Assembly (NCBI GenBank): GCA_039619475.1
Contig: CM077116.1
Location: 276,535,258 to 276,599,257, forward strand
Direction of reading: 5' to 3'
DNA: 64,000 nucleotides
Origin: Icerya purchasi
Taxonomy: Eukaryota; Arthropoda; Insecta; Hemiptera; Monophlebidae
The notes below the pieces were generated by a model. That model ran no database searches. It saw only the letters and a list, made by a program, of their open reading frames with translations, and was not told the DNA's origin. The position numbers were made by a program, and so were the translations under genes. The first letter of the stretch is position 1. Each line of letters begins with the position of its first letter. Of the stretch, positions 9,839 to 19,536 are shown piece after piece.

Positions 9839-11138
9839 CGTGGGTGGTTCAAATATAAACCGGAATTTTTTAATAAACGCGCGAAAAATTTATTGTGGAA
9901 AAAGTGGTTGCACTGGCAGTCAGACCGGTTTGTTACGAAGCTTGTAGAGCAATTAGAACTGCGTAACCTCACTTTTTAGTGTAGTTAGAGCCATGAGTGA
10001 AAAAGAAGTACCAGTGTCTGTTGCGCAACGCATCATTATTCGTTTTTTAGTCAAAGACGACGTAAAATCGATGGAAATTTACCGAAAATTACGCGAACAG
10101 TTCGGGGATGAGTGTCTCTCCAAAACTCAAGTGTACGAGTGGTGTTCCGCGTTTCGAAAAGGACGTGAAGTGGTGTCAAACATACCACATGCGCGGCGCC
10201 CAAAAACCAGCATTACAGATGAACACGCCAAAGCCATCGAACAACTCATTTTGACTGACCGACGCGTCCGTGTACGCGATATGACCGACGAATTGGGCAT
10301 CAGCATAGGTAGTATTGAGACAATAATTCATGATCGGCTAGGTTATCGCAAAATTGCAGCCAGATGGGTGCCAAGACTTCTGAATTTTGAACAGAAATTC
10401 ACTCGTTGGGAAGTTTGTACGCGTCTCCTGCAGCGGTATGAAGAGGAAGGAGAGAATTTATTGCGGCGAATATTCACCACGGACGAAACTTGGGTACACT
10501 ACTATATGCCGGAGAGTAAACGCTCGTCTATGGAGTGGCGGAAGAAAAAAGAGGGAGCGCCAGTCAAAGCGAAGGTTACACAGTCAGCTGGAAAGGTGTT
10601 GTGTACCATGTTTTGGGACATGAAGGGAGTGATCGCAGTCGATTTCCTAACTGAACAACGTACTGTGACGGCGCAGTATTACAGTAACCTCCTAAAAAAC
10701 ACAGTCAAACCGGCCTATCGAACAAAAAGGCGCGAAATTCCGATCCGTAGTGCGATACTGGTTCAAGACAATGCCAGGCCACATACCGCTCGGCTCACGA
10801 TGGAGACATTGGCCGAATTGGGCTGGGAAACACTTGAACATCCTCCTTACAGTCCAGATTTGTCGCCTTGTGATTATTATTTGTTTGGCCCGTTGAAAGA
10901 AGCACTTGGTGGACAACGTTTCGACAGCAAAGATGAGGTGGAATCGTTCGTGCGCAAATGGCTATGTGACAAGCCGCGAGATTTTTACGAAAAAGGAATA
11001 AAAAAATTGCCGGAGAGGTAAAAAAGTGCGTAGCGTGCGAGGGGGGTTATCTCGAAAAATTGTAAAAAATATGAGCACTGTAAGTATAAAATAAAAATTT
11101 TTATGACGAAATTCCGGTTTATATTTGAACCACCCTCG
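9839..11138 (+). mobile_element. Mariner transposon, near-complete
   Basis: A 1,300-bp element with 30-bp terminal inverted repeats at 9839-9868 and 11109-11138 that differ only at the third base. Each arm reads CG(T/A)GGGTGGTTCAAATATA and onward. TA dinucleotides flank both ends (9837-9838, 11139-11140). The length is standard for mariner, and a long transposase frame fills the centre (9993-11021). It lies exactly against the left end of the transposon at 11141, so it inserted into the TA at that element's junction. Confidence 0.95.
9993..11021 (+). CDS. Mariner transposase (D,D34D), C-terminus frameshifted
   Basis: Cut-and-paste transposase that would bind the element's inverted repeats and cut DNA in the nucleus. 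The frame gives 342 residues. Residues 1-120 hold the paired helix-turn-helix region (SKTQVYEW at 43-50, a basic GREVVSNIPHARRP hinge, ISIGSIETIIHDRLG). The catalytic core follows: D164 in TTDETWVHYY, D259 in VQDNARPHTA and D294 in YSPDLSPCDYYLFGPL, with 34 residues between the last two, the mariner spacing. The linker motif is WVPRLL (125-130), close to the usual WVPHEL. A one-base frameshift removes the normal end: the expected Cys- and Gly-containing tail continues in another frame to 11065. The core is complete, but activity is doubtful without the tail. Confidence 0.92.
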   Translation: MSEKEVPVSVAQRIIIRFLVKDDVKSMEIYRKLREQFGDECLSKTQVYEWCSAFRKGREVVSNIPHARRPKTSITDEHAKAIEQLILTDRRVRVRDMTDELGISIGSIETIIHDRLGYRKIAARWVPRLLNFEQKFTRWEVCTRLLQRYEEEGENLLRRIFTTDETWVHYYMPESKRSSMEWRKKKEGAPVKAKVTQSAGKVLCTMFWDMKGVIAVDFLTEQRTVTAQYYSNLLKNTVKPAYRTKRREIPIRSAILVQDNARPHTARLTMETLAELGWETLEHPPYSPDLSPCDYYLFGPLKEALGGQRFDSKDEVESFVRKWLCDKPRDFYEKGIKKLPER

Positions 11139-11140
11139 TA

Positions 11141-13192
11141 TTAGGGTGGCCATTATTTTTCAAGGTTAAAATTTTTAATCTCCTAACCGGTAGTCTTGTT
11201 TTCTTACTCGTATATGAAAAAATCATAGCGTTAAAATTTTAACTAATTTGGTCAACTTTAAGGCGTGCCGATATGACCAAGAAGATAGCGATAATAGCGT
11301 AACTCAGCGTGCGCGCAAAGGTACACTTCCGCTGGTTACTAGACAGAGTGGTGTAGCGGGTGTTACGCGGTAAAACAGGAACTCTCATTACAGCCTTATT
11401 AAAAATAAATTTGAAATGTCACAATTTTTTTGCTTATCCTTCTTTCTCGGGTGAATAATTTTATTGATAAGAATAAAAAAAAATCGTTGAAAACACATTT
11501 ACAATTTGCCACAGAATGGACACTAAGAAAGTTAAGTATTAATGCCAGACATGAGCGTCGATTTTTTCGCATCGGAATATCTACCACTTTAAGCAGGTAC
11601 TGTTTTTGTGCTGGGCAATGTCCTCGACTGGCGACCCCCCCCCCCCCCCCGTCCAAAAAAATACTGTTTTTGATCTTCTTTGCGGGTCAGTTTATTGTTG
11701 TACTGTTCAATTAATTGTACGCCGCGTTCAGTTGCATCATTGACAAGTTTCATTTTAGAGATTAATTCTCTACTTTTTAGATAATCTTCATCCTGCTCCC
11801 ATTCACACTTCTGAAACGAAAATCGATTTTAATGCGAAATCTCTCAAAAAAATTCTTGGCCATCGAATTAACAAATTGGTCTAGATCTCCTCAGCATAAA
11901 TTTTCCACGTCAGAAAATTTAATCTGCAATAAGCTCATGTCGTCATTTTCTGTTGCGTCGAGATCCAGGTTTTTATGTATTCTTTCTTTCATCTCATTAC
12001 TGACATCGTTATTAAAGAAAGCGAAGCCAATTGCTTCCGAAGTTGGATGCCATAAATGGCGAAGAAATTGATTTACAGCCATTTTTGAAACTTCTTCGTC
12101 TATTTCTTAGTAGGAATTCAGTTTTTTTAGAAAATTAAAATCTGAATTTAGTGCTTTTATAGTAACCGGAGCTGAAAACCACGCTTCCACATAAGTTGTC
12201 ATAATAAAAATACAAATATCAGCTAAACTTTTCGCTTCTGAAGTTTTCAGCTTAAATTCATAGCGAAATAAATACATTTTCAAGCAGTACATGACCTCAG
12301 GCATCCAGCTTGCATAGTTTTCAGTTCCGGGATATTGAAATGAAAAATTATTTCGAGTTCCTTCTAGAAATACCAAGCGGAATTCTAAAAATTCTTTTCT
12401 TCTTCCAATAATTCTGAGCGAAAATTGTCTTTATTCATCTTTGACCACTTGTTTTTGGGATTCTTTAAAAATAGCAATATTTGGACCAGAAGTGCGAGGC
12501 ATTTTCAGTTTGAAAACAGTTCTTACATATGGTGACGACACGCCGAATATAATAATTTGTGGTTGGGGAACCGTTCCAAGCGAACACAAGTCCCTCCTTT
12601 GTCACCAGTATTAACGGCAGTTGTGTCAAAAGAAATACATTTAATAATAGAGGCACGGGATTTTTTGGTTTTGGCCGAGTTTCTTGACAAGGCAAAGCGA
12701 CTGCTAAAAAGAACGATGTCCGAGAGATCGTGAATTAATGACACTTTGGAGGATATTTTCTACCTCGGACATTGTCAAACGATAACGCTGCAAGTACCGA
12801 ATCCGTATCAATATAAAGCACAAAACAATATTCTCACTTACAATTGCGCAATAAATAGGAATAAGCAACCACAACAAATCTCTTCACTCTCTTCTTTGCC
12901 TCACTTATGCAGTATTTAGAAGAGATATACATGTGATGATACTGATCGGAAATATTCCATCAGAACTATACTGCCTCGCTGGTACACAGCAGTATACTGT
13001 AACGAGGGAAAGCAGTATTTGCGGCACGCCTGTACGCTCATTTCACCGAAACGCTTTTCGGCACGTCTTCAAGTTGACCAAATGAGCTGAAATTTTAACG
13101 GTATGATTTTTTCATGTAAGAGAACAATTCTACAGGTTGAGACACCTAATTTTTGAAAAAAAAATTTCCGTCATCTATAGCTAAGGGCCACC

Positions 13193-13196
<4 letters not shown>
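11141..13196 (-). mobile_element. 2.06-kb DNA transposon of uncertain class
   Basis: Both ends begin TTAGGGTGGCC (the right end read on the minus strand). Terminal inverted repeats extend roughly 130-145 bp, with shared blocks such as ATGAAAAAATCATA, GTTAAAATTT, TTTGGTCAACTT and ACGTGCCGA-like sequence. The outer flanks are (TA)n on the right and, before the mariner inserted, also (TA)n on the left, so the target-duplication length cannot be read. Inside is a decayed minus-strand protein gene. The LWHPTSEAIGFAFF-like segment hints at a hAT-type C-terminal domain, but I do not commit to a superfamily. Confidence 0.75.
11640..12800 (-). pseudogene. Transposase-like protein of an unnamed repeated insect family, broken
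   Basis: Reading down the minus strand across several frames: SFDTTAVNTGDKGGTCVRLE then LLYSACRHH (about 12541-12660); RNNFSFQYPGTENYASWMPE then YCLKMYLFRYEFKL, ADICIFIMTTYVEAWFSAP (12107-12376); FLRHLWHPTSEAIGFAFFNN (11891-12082); and VNDATERGVQLIEQYN (about 11700-11757), followed by LTRKEDQKQ. The order FDTT..NTG / CRHH / YCLK.YLFR / LW....AIGFAFF / ND..ERGV.LI matches a protein I recall in many copies in insects. It is probably the transposase of this element. Multiple frameshifts and a C15 run near 11635 show it is dead. Confidence 0.6.
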
Positions 13197-13249
<53 letters not shown>

Positions 13250-13250
13250 G
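13195..13250. repeat. (TA)n followed by (GA)n
   Basis: About 40 bp of TA, then about 16 bp of GA, directly outside the right end of the transposon at 11141-13196. Confidence 0.9.
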
Positions 13251-14618
13251 GAAGATTATAGATTCGAACGAAAGTTACAGCCACATTAAGAAATCTATTT
13301 AAAAATGAATACACATTAAAATGTTTTGCGAACTATTGAACTTGGACTGGATTTTTTAAAATATTCCTGATGAATGTTTAGAGTTATTAATCAATCGATT
13401 TAAAATTAAAATATAGTTTCGATTATCATAATCGTTTAAATTTAAGAAGCGATTTCATATTTATTGGAAAAAAAAAATAAAAATATGCGAAACCAAAATG
13501 AACGATAGAGGTGATCGAAACGTGCTGGCCATCTAATGGATGATAACAAAATTCCTCATTCCGCTACTGTGATACAATATAAGATTTGAACGCCACTAGA
13601 TATATCGGCCAATAGAGTTGCACTTGATAACGTCAGAAGAAGCAATACTTGGAATCAGCTGTTTTGCAAATTTAAATCTCGTTCGAAACCTGAGAACTTT
13701 TAAAACTGCTAATAGAGTTACAGATCATTAACGAGCGCGCGTGATCATTCAGTAATCGTTTAGTTTCTTCGCTCTGTCACAATATCCAATTATGCTCGAC
13801 TTCAATGCTATTCATTTAACAAAATTCATAAACTACCAAAAGTGCAACGGATAGATTACAAATTTTCCGTTAATCATTATCCGTTACAATAAAATTAGAA
13901 ACTAGTCAGCGTGACTATAATTTATTAATTGTGTTCTATGCAGTCTATGAATTTCTTTAAATAAACAGCCTTAATTAAGTCGAATTCTGTTCATTCTGTC
14001 TATCCGTTATTGTTCATTACATCCATCTTTATAGACTCGAAAAGTAAATATAACTTAAAATGCTCGTAAGACGGCCATTTTAAAATCAGCCTCGACAAAA
14101 TCGCGGTCTACTGTTGGTTTTTGAATACGGTGAACCACAAACATTTATACTCTGTTTATATCGCAAAAAATAAAAAACAAATGTGTATGTATCTTGTTCA
14201 TGCTGCCGGCAATTGTATGCGATGCATGTTGTTTCGGATAACCTTGAAACATATCGATCTGTTATAAAAAAACGACGTATGTTAATTAAATGCTGCTAGA
14301 GAATGCTATACAGAAGTCAGCTTCTATAATTTAGCTCGAAACAACTTTTATTTGTTTCAGTTAGTCAGTGGCTGTTTTCAGGTCGACTGAATTTCGATAT
14401 TTTCATTTAGAAAATTAATTTATCAAATACACCGTTCTCAATTTAGTCGGTATACTCGAATCGCGGTTTCGCCGTTAATTTTATTAGGATTCCATTCGCA
14501 TCGTTCAGTTCGACAAGTGAGTATAACCGAACTTCAATCACGAAAAATAAACCAAAGAGTATGGCGAAGTTATCCGGATGATTGCGCTTTTTGAAGTTGT
14601 TAAAAATGTACTTTTTCA
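13251..14618. other. Non-coding A+T-rich stretch
   Basis: Contains the 22-bp block at 13282-13303 that is identical to 8189-8210. No gene, terminal repeat or long open frame was seen in the rest. Confidence 0.4.
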
Positions 14619-15007
14619 GTGACTGTTCTTGGGTTTCGTGAGATTATATCGCCGTTCGATTTTCGGATACTTTTGCTTTCATCAGTTCATTATGATTATT
14701 CGCATGGTGATTTTGACCTATTCGGAACATTTATTCCTTGTATATAGTTACGTGTTCATCTTTGTGTTAAGCCCTTATTTCGATCTTGAATTTTTCCCTT
14801 CTTAAAAAACTTAAATTTGCATTAATAAGGGTTTGACATAACGATAAACCCGAAAGTAGATGAACACGTAATTACAAGGAATAAATTTTCCGAATCGTTC
14901 AAAATCTCGATGCGAATAATGCATAGAACGTATACTATCGTAACGAACTGATGAAAGCAAACGTATCTGAAAATCGAACAGTGGTGTTAACGCTAAGAAC
15001 AGTCACA
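14619..15007. repeat. Long diverged palindrome (foldback or MITE)
   Basis: The left arm begins GTGACTGTTCTT and the right arm ends AAGAACAGTCAC. Inverted matching blocks include GTTCGATTTTC(G/A)GATAC, TTTGCTTTCATCAGTTC, ATTATTCGCAT, AGATTTTGA-like sequence, TTATTCCTTGTA and TACGTGTTCATCT. The arms are about 160-190 bp with a short centre (around 14790-14830). No coding frame was seen. Target duplication was not identified. It is consistent with a non-autonomous foldback element. Confidence 0.7.
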
Positions 15008-16074
15008 CTGAAACCGTATCAATATTTAAGAAGTAAATGACTTGTTACGACTCGAGCGTGGCCCGCAAGAAAATACAACACAGTTCCGTCAAACCTAACG
15101 ACGGCTCCGAATGGAAATTTGTATCAATTAATTCTGCGAATAACCGGCGGTACTGTAAATTAGGCCTCAGCGATGTCGGCGCCTATCAGACATCAGGAGA
15201 CAAGCCTAACCGAACACAGAGGTATCATTTTGTAGACTCAAAATCGACCAGAAAATAATCGTTTCAACAGCCACGTATGAATTTAATAAGTTTCGCAGGG
15301 CCCAAAGGCAGTTACACAAGAGAAGTTTGTCGCCATCGAACTCTACTTAGCTCACAATGTCGACACCATTGTATCGTACCCCGCAGCGCTCGTACCTTGT
15401 CGTTATAACGGCTACAAGTTAGTCCGAGCCGTGATGGTACCATATTTGTACACCGCACAAGTTACAAGTAAATTAGATCACTCTTTAAAACGAGCCTGAT
15501 TGGATAATTTATCGATATGTACTTCGAGTTATAGAGTATAAAATTAAATATTATAAAGGATTGAAGGCAGAAATGAAAAATAAAACGAAAAAAAAAAATA
15601 GAAAAAAAAAATATATATATCTACATTTATATACATGCATATATAAAATCGGGAAATATTTGAAAGACACAGCAATTATTAACATATCGTTGCAACTACT
15701 AGGTCTATGAAGAGCTGAAAATTGGCACCTAATACAATCATACTATGCACTGACACCATAAACGCATTGAAAAATTGGAATTTTTTAGGCATGAAAATGG
15801 GGTAAAAGTCAGAAAATCGCTTTTTAAAAAACCAAAAATCACGCTACAGCCGAAACCATTTACACCAGATAATTGAAATTTTACATGAAAACATTACTTA
15901 TGTACTCACAATGAACAATAAGAACGCTTTTTTTGAATCTCAAATAGTTTAGACATTACTGCCAATAGTGAAATCGGTCTGTGCGATTTAACTGTTTCCG
16001 ATGGATTTAAAATCGTTACTTACACCAAAGCGCAGTAATCTCATTTTAAAACAACAAAATATCAGATCCAATTA
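15008..16074. other. Non-coding stretch
   Basis: An open frame at 15037-15258 (73 codons) shows no domain. A short TA-rich tract lies at about 15600-15645. No transposon ends were recognised. Confidence 0.4.
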
Positions 16075-16999
16075 GTATTGAATAGGGAGTAAGGCAAGGA
16101 TGTATATTGTCTCCTTTACTGTTTAATATATACGCGGAAGAGGCCTTCAAAGAAGTCCTCGATGACAGAGAAGAAGGTGTTAAAATCGGCGGTGAAAATA
16201 TCAATAACATCAGATATGCGAACGACACAGTTTTGATGGCTGAAAGTGCAGAAGGCCTAACTACATTAATAAAAACGGTGGAAAAAATATGCAATAAATG
16301 TGGACTGATAATTAACGCGAAGAAAACAAAGGTAATGTGGCCATCTCAAACGACCCACACCCTATCGACCTACTGATAAACAATTGCAGACCACAACAAG
16401 TCGATAAATTCAAATACGAGGTATTATTAATAAACGGAGAAATTAGATGTCGCATTGAGCAAGCGCGTTCTGCCTTCATGAAAATGAAAAAGACATTTAC
16501 AGCTCATACATTGGGACCTTGATTTAAGATTCAGAACTCAGAAATGCTATGTCTGATCGGTATTACTATATGGTGTCGAAACGTGGACATTGACGTGGAC
16601 ATTGACGTGTCCAAGACACTTCACAGATCAGAAGCCTTCGAGTTTTGGTATTATAGACGCTTACTCGGGATCTGGTGGACCAAAAAGAAGACAAACGCTA
16701 AGGTACTACAGACGATGAGAAAAGAAAAGGAGCTGATCGACACTGTCAAAAGAAGAAAAATAGAATACTTCGGTCATCTGATGCGTGGGCCGAAGTACAC
16801 ATTACTGGAAGGAAAAAGAAGAGTTGGACGAACAAGATTGTCTTGATTCAAGAACCTACAAACATGGAGAGGTTGTAGCGATGAAGAACTGTTCCACACA
16901 GCAAAGGATAGGGGTCACTACAAAGGGAATTAATCAAGCTTGTCATCAGATGAGCCTAAGATCGAAAGCGGTCATGGCACCGAAAGAAGAAAGAAGAAG

Positions 17000-17003
<4 letters not shown>
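16075..17003 (+). pseudogene. RTE-like LINE, 3' portion of reverse transcriptase
   Basis: A 5'-truncated non-LTR retrotransposon. The frame opens with GVRQGCILSPLLFNIYAEEA, a classic reverse transcriptase block, then RYANDTVLMAESAEGL at 16212 onward. This is the YADD catalytic box with the first aspartate changed to asparagine (YAND, 16215-16226), which would abolish activity. Further on come LIINAKKTKVM, then across frameshifts ILEAFEFWYYRRLLGI-like sequence (AFEFWYYRRLLGIWWT) and KRRKIEYFGHLMRGPKYTLL, the usual C-terminal LINE block. It belongs with the copy at 42168-45700 by C-terminal similarity. The element ends in a purine-rich tail and (TA)n, as RTE-type LINEs often end in simple repeats. 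Confidence 0.85.

Positions 17004-17046
<43 letters not shown>
17004..17046. repeat. (TA)n tail of the LINE copy
   Basis: A TA run directly following the GAAGAAAGAAGAAGATATG end of the RTE-like LINE fragment. It is plausibly the element's 3' simple-repeat tail. Confidence 0.85.
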
Positions 17047-17047
<1 letters not shown>

Positions 17048-19305
17048 GCACAACCCATATCGGTACAGCTAAAATGTACGAATAGGTTGTCCACCAACCG
17101 AAAGGTTGAGGAGAGAAAGAAGATATACGTTGAATAGGAGAGAAGTATATTTAGTACCGATTACACCGATCTCCGAAGCTTTTTTTAGATCGATTTCTTT
17201 ATCAATAACGTTTGCACCTTCGCAAGGTTGCATAAATGGTATTAACTGAAGATATTGCCGTATTGCATCGGCATTTGACGGAGTACTGTACACGATTGAA
17301 ATGCCGCGGACAACTGTCGTGGAAACGCAAATTTACCTTTTAAGTCATTTACCAGTTTCATCCTTCGGTATAAATATTTAGACATTTAACTACAATCCTA
17401 CAATCCTATACTTCTTCAATCCTACAATCTTTCTCCGAGTGAGATTCTCCGGAAAATCTCTGAAAAGCTTTTCGATTTCTTTCATCAATCGATCAAGTTG
17501 ATTGCTAATTCGATTAAAAGTGCGTCCTTATCCTGCGCAGATCTTGAGCAATACCGCGCATTTATCTTTCTTCGCTACTTAGTCAGCTGTCGACCTTGAA
17601 ATAGGATACCACTGTTCTTGCCAAGTGTTAAATGACGGTGCTGCAGTTGCCGTAGTACTAGTCTCGCAAGGCGAAGGCACTACCGCTTATCGTGATTCTT
17701 CCTGAAAGTTTTCCGCTATATACATTTTTAGAAATCGGCAGTATTAAAAAGTGCACATAATTTTCTACAAAAGTATTCATTTCGGAAATAGGTGTAAGCA
17801 GAAAACCCAACTTCAGAACATGTATTGAATTATTTGTTTAAAAATAAATGTTTATACAAGCATAAATATGATGGTTGTGATTTACATAATTTGCATGTAT
17901 CCACCCTTTTTGAATATTTCGAATATTTCATTTCCCGTTCAGTACACGTGTATATTGTTTTAATTAATTTTCTCGATGCACGTTATACTTAGTTTTACAA
18001 AGTCATCATCATCATCTGGTGCAGCAGTTCGTGAACTGGTTCGCCCCTATGCTTCGTCTTTTCCATTCGTATCGGTTATTGGTCTTCCTTCGAAAAAAAA
18101 AAAAGAAAAATGAATCTTATGTTCCTCACTTTAGGACATCTCATTTTTGTCTGTACTATGCGTTTTATTCTCATTTATTTACTCAATTCACTTCCCTTTT
18201 TCTTTTTTTTTCTTTCACATCCATTATATGCGGAAAAGAAAAAAAACGCGGGAAAAACAATTTTTAGATAGGCACTATTATACATGTAATGTATTTTTAA
18301 GAGATATTTTCCGAATCGTCCAGCACATATATTATGTAAAAGAAAGTATAAAAGCGTTGATCTTCGAAATACCGTAAAGATTTCGAAGCATTTTCGGCAG
18401 TTAATTTACCGAAGAAAATTTCATTGCAAGAATTACTGCATTAAAAGTAAAGCAATCAGTGTTGATAAAATGCATTCCAAATCAAATGTAGGTATTGAGC
18501 TAAATGTTAAACAATGAAAGTTTTATTAATAAATAACGTTGGTTACGAAGTTACATTTAAACCATAGTTCTTCCATATCTTACAATGAATACAAAAATTC
18601 AACGGTGGACCTTTTTCCGTACCGACCCGCCGACGCAGAAATATTAACTTCTATAATAGCGGGGTTACATTTCTCATGTGTCAATCCCTATCCCCTGCTA
18701 CGATTTTGATGGTCCTTTAAAATTAACCTTCGGAGATGGCACCGCGAACTGTTTCGAAAAAATTAGTTTTTTTTTATCATTGTTATACTATTAATTTTTT
18801 AGCTACAGCAATAGATTTATAACCAATTATATCACGTAAGAAAAAACTGCCACGTATGTCGCGGCGTGATGATTCGAAGTCAGCGCTGGGCTGACGACGA
18901 GTAATCATCGATTCCATCTCGGCCGGTCCGATGAACTAGCGATTCATCGCTCGTAAAATTTTATTCGGAAAAAACGAATTACAAAACGCATTAAATGAAT
19001 TATGTAATACATCAAAAAAAAATTCATCAAAAAACGCTATAAACTGATCATTACTCGAAACAAACGTTTTCCTTACTGCCGATAACTGTTGAACTATGAC
19101 GAACGAATGAAAAAAGGCTAACTAAACGGGAAACGAAATCTCACCTTTCATCAGAGAGAACCTTCCCTTCCAGAGAATCCCTTGACGCGTCTTTTTTCTC
19201 GATCTCGTGATGAGTATCGCGATCCTGATGAGCCAATTTCACCTCTCGCTGAATTTCAACATTTCTTTTATTTGTAGGTGAATACATCCTGTTTGTTAAA
19301 ATGGT
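17047..19305. other. Non-coding region, one unassigned minus-strand open frame
   Basis: The only frame with protein-like composition is on the minus strand at 17069-17293 (STPSNADAIRQYLQLIPFMQ, then CEGANVIDKEIDLKKASEIG). I recognise no family and see no partner exon. The rest is A+T-rich with no terminal repeats. Confidence 0.3.
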
Positions 19306-19364
19306 ATAATAAAATAAACTTTAATAACAAACAATATAGAACAATAAATTAGATAAATACCTAT

Positions 19365-19401
19365 TTAGAAACGTTTTCGGGCATAACCCATCATCAGCTA
19401 A
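19365..19401 (-). ncRNA. Hammerhead-ribozyme-like motif, opposite arm
   Basis: This is the mirror copy of the 19439-19475 motif in the left arm of the hairpin, identical over all 37 nt. The same strengths and weaknesses apply. Confidence 0.33.
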
Positions 19402-19438
19402 CACTAACTTAATGTTTTAAGCTTCCTTTAAGTTAGTG

Positions 19439-19475
19439 TTAGCTGATGATGGGTTATGCCCGAAAACGTTTCTAA
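19439..19475 (+). ncRNA. Hammerhead-ribozyme-like motif
   Basis: The RNA would read UUAG-CUGAUGA, a G-rich/C-rich stem (GGG, loop UUAUG, CCC), GAAA, a short palindromic AACGUU segment, then CUAA, which pairs with the opening UUAG. CUGAUGA and GAAA are the invariant hammerhead core boxes in the right order, and stem I (4 bp) is present. Weak points: position 10.1/11.1 would be a U-C mismatch and stem III is only about 2 bp, so cleavage, if any, would probably need a dimer. The opposite strand carries the same motif at 19365-19401. Confidence 0.35.
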
Positions 19476-19536
19476 ATAAGTATTTATCTAATTTATTGTT
19501 CTATATTGTTTATTATTAAAGTTTATTTTATTATAT

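Larger units (their letters stand above)
19306..19536. repeat. Near-perfect hairpin element with hammerhead-like cores
   Basis: Two arms of about 107 bp (19306-19412 and 19428-19536) are almost perfectly complementary around a 15-nt loop. Each arm, read outward from the loop, contains the same 37-nt block starting TTAGCTGATGATGGG. The hairpin shares this block and an adjoining AACAAACAATATA segment with the hairpin at 42004-42167, so it belongs to a dispersed family. Penelope-like retroelements carry hammerhead motifs in their terminal repeats and often leave inverted copies. That origin is an inference, since no reverse transcriptase or GIY-YIG domain is present nearby. Confidence 0.8.
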
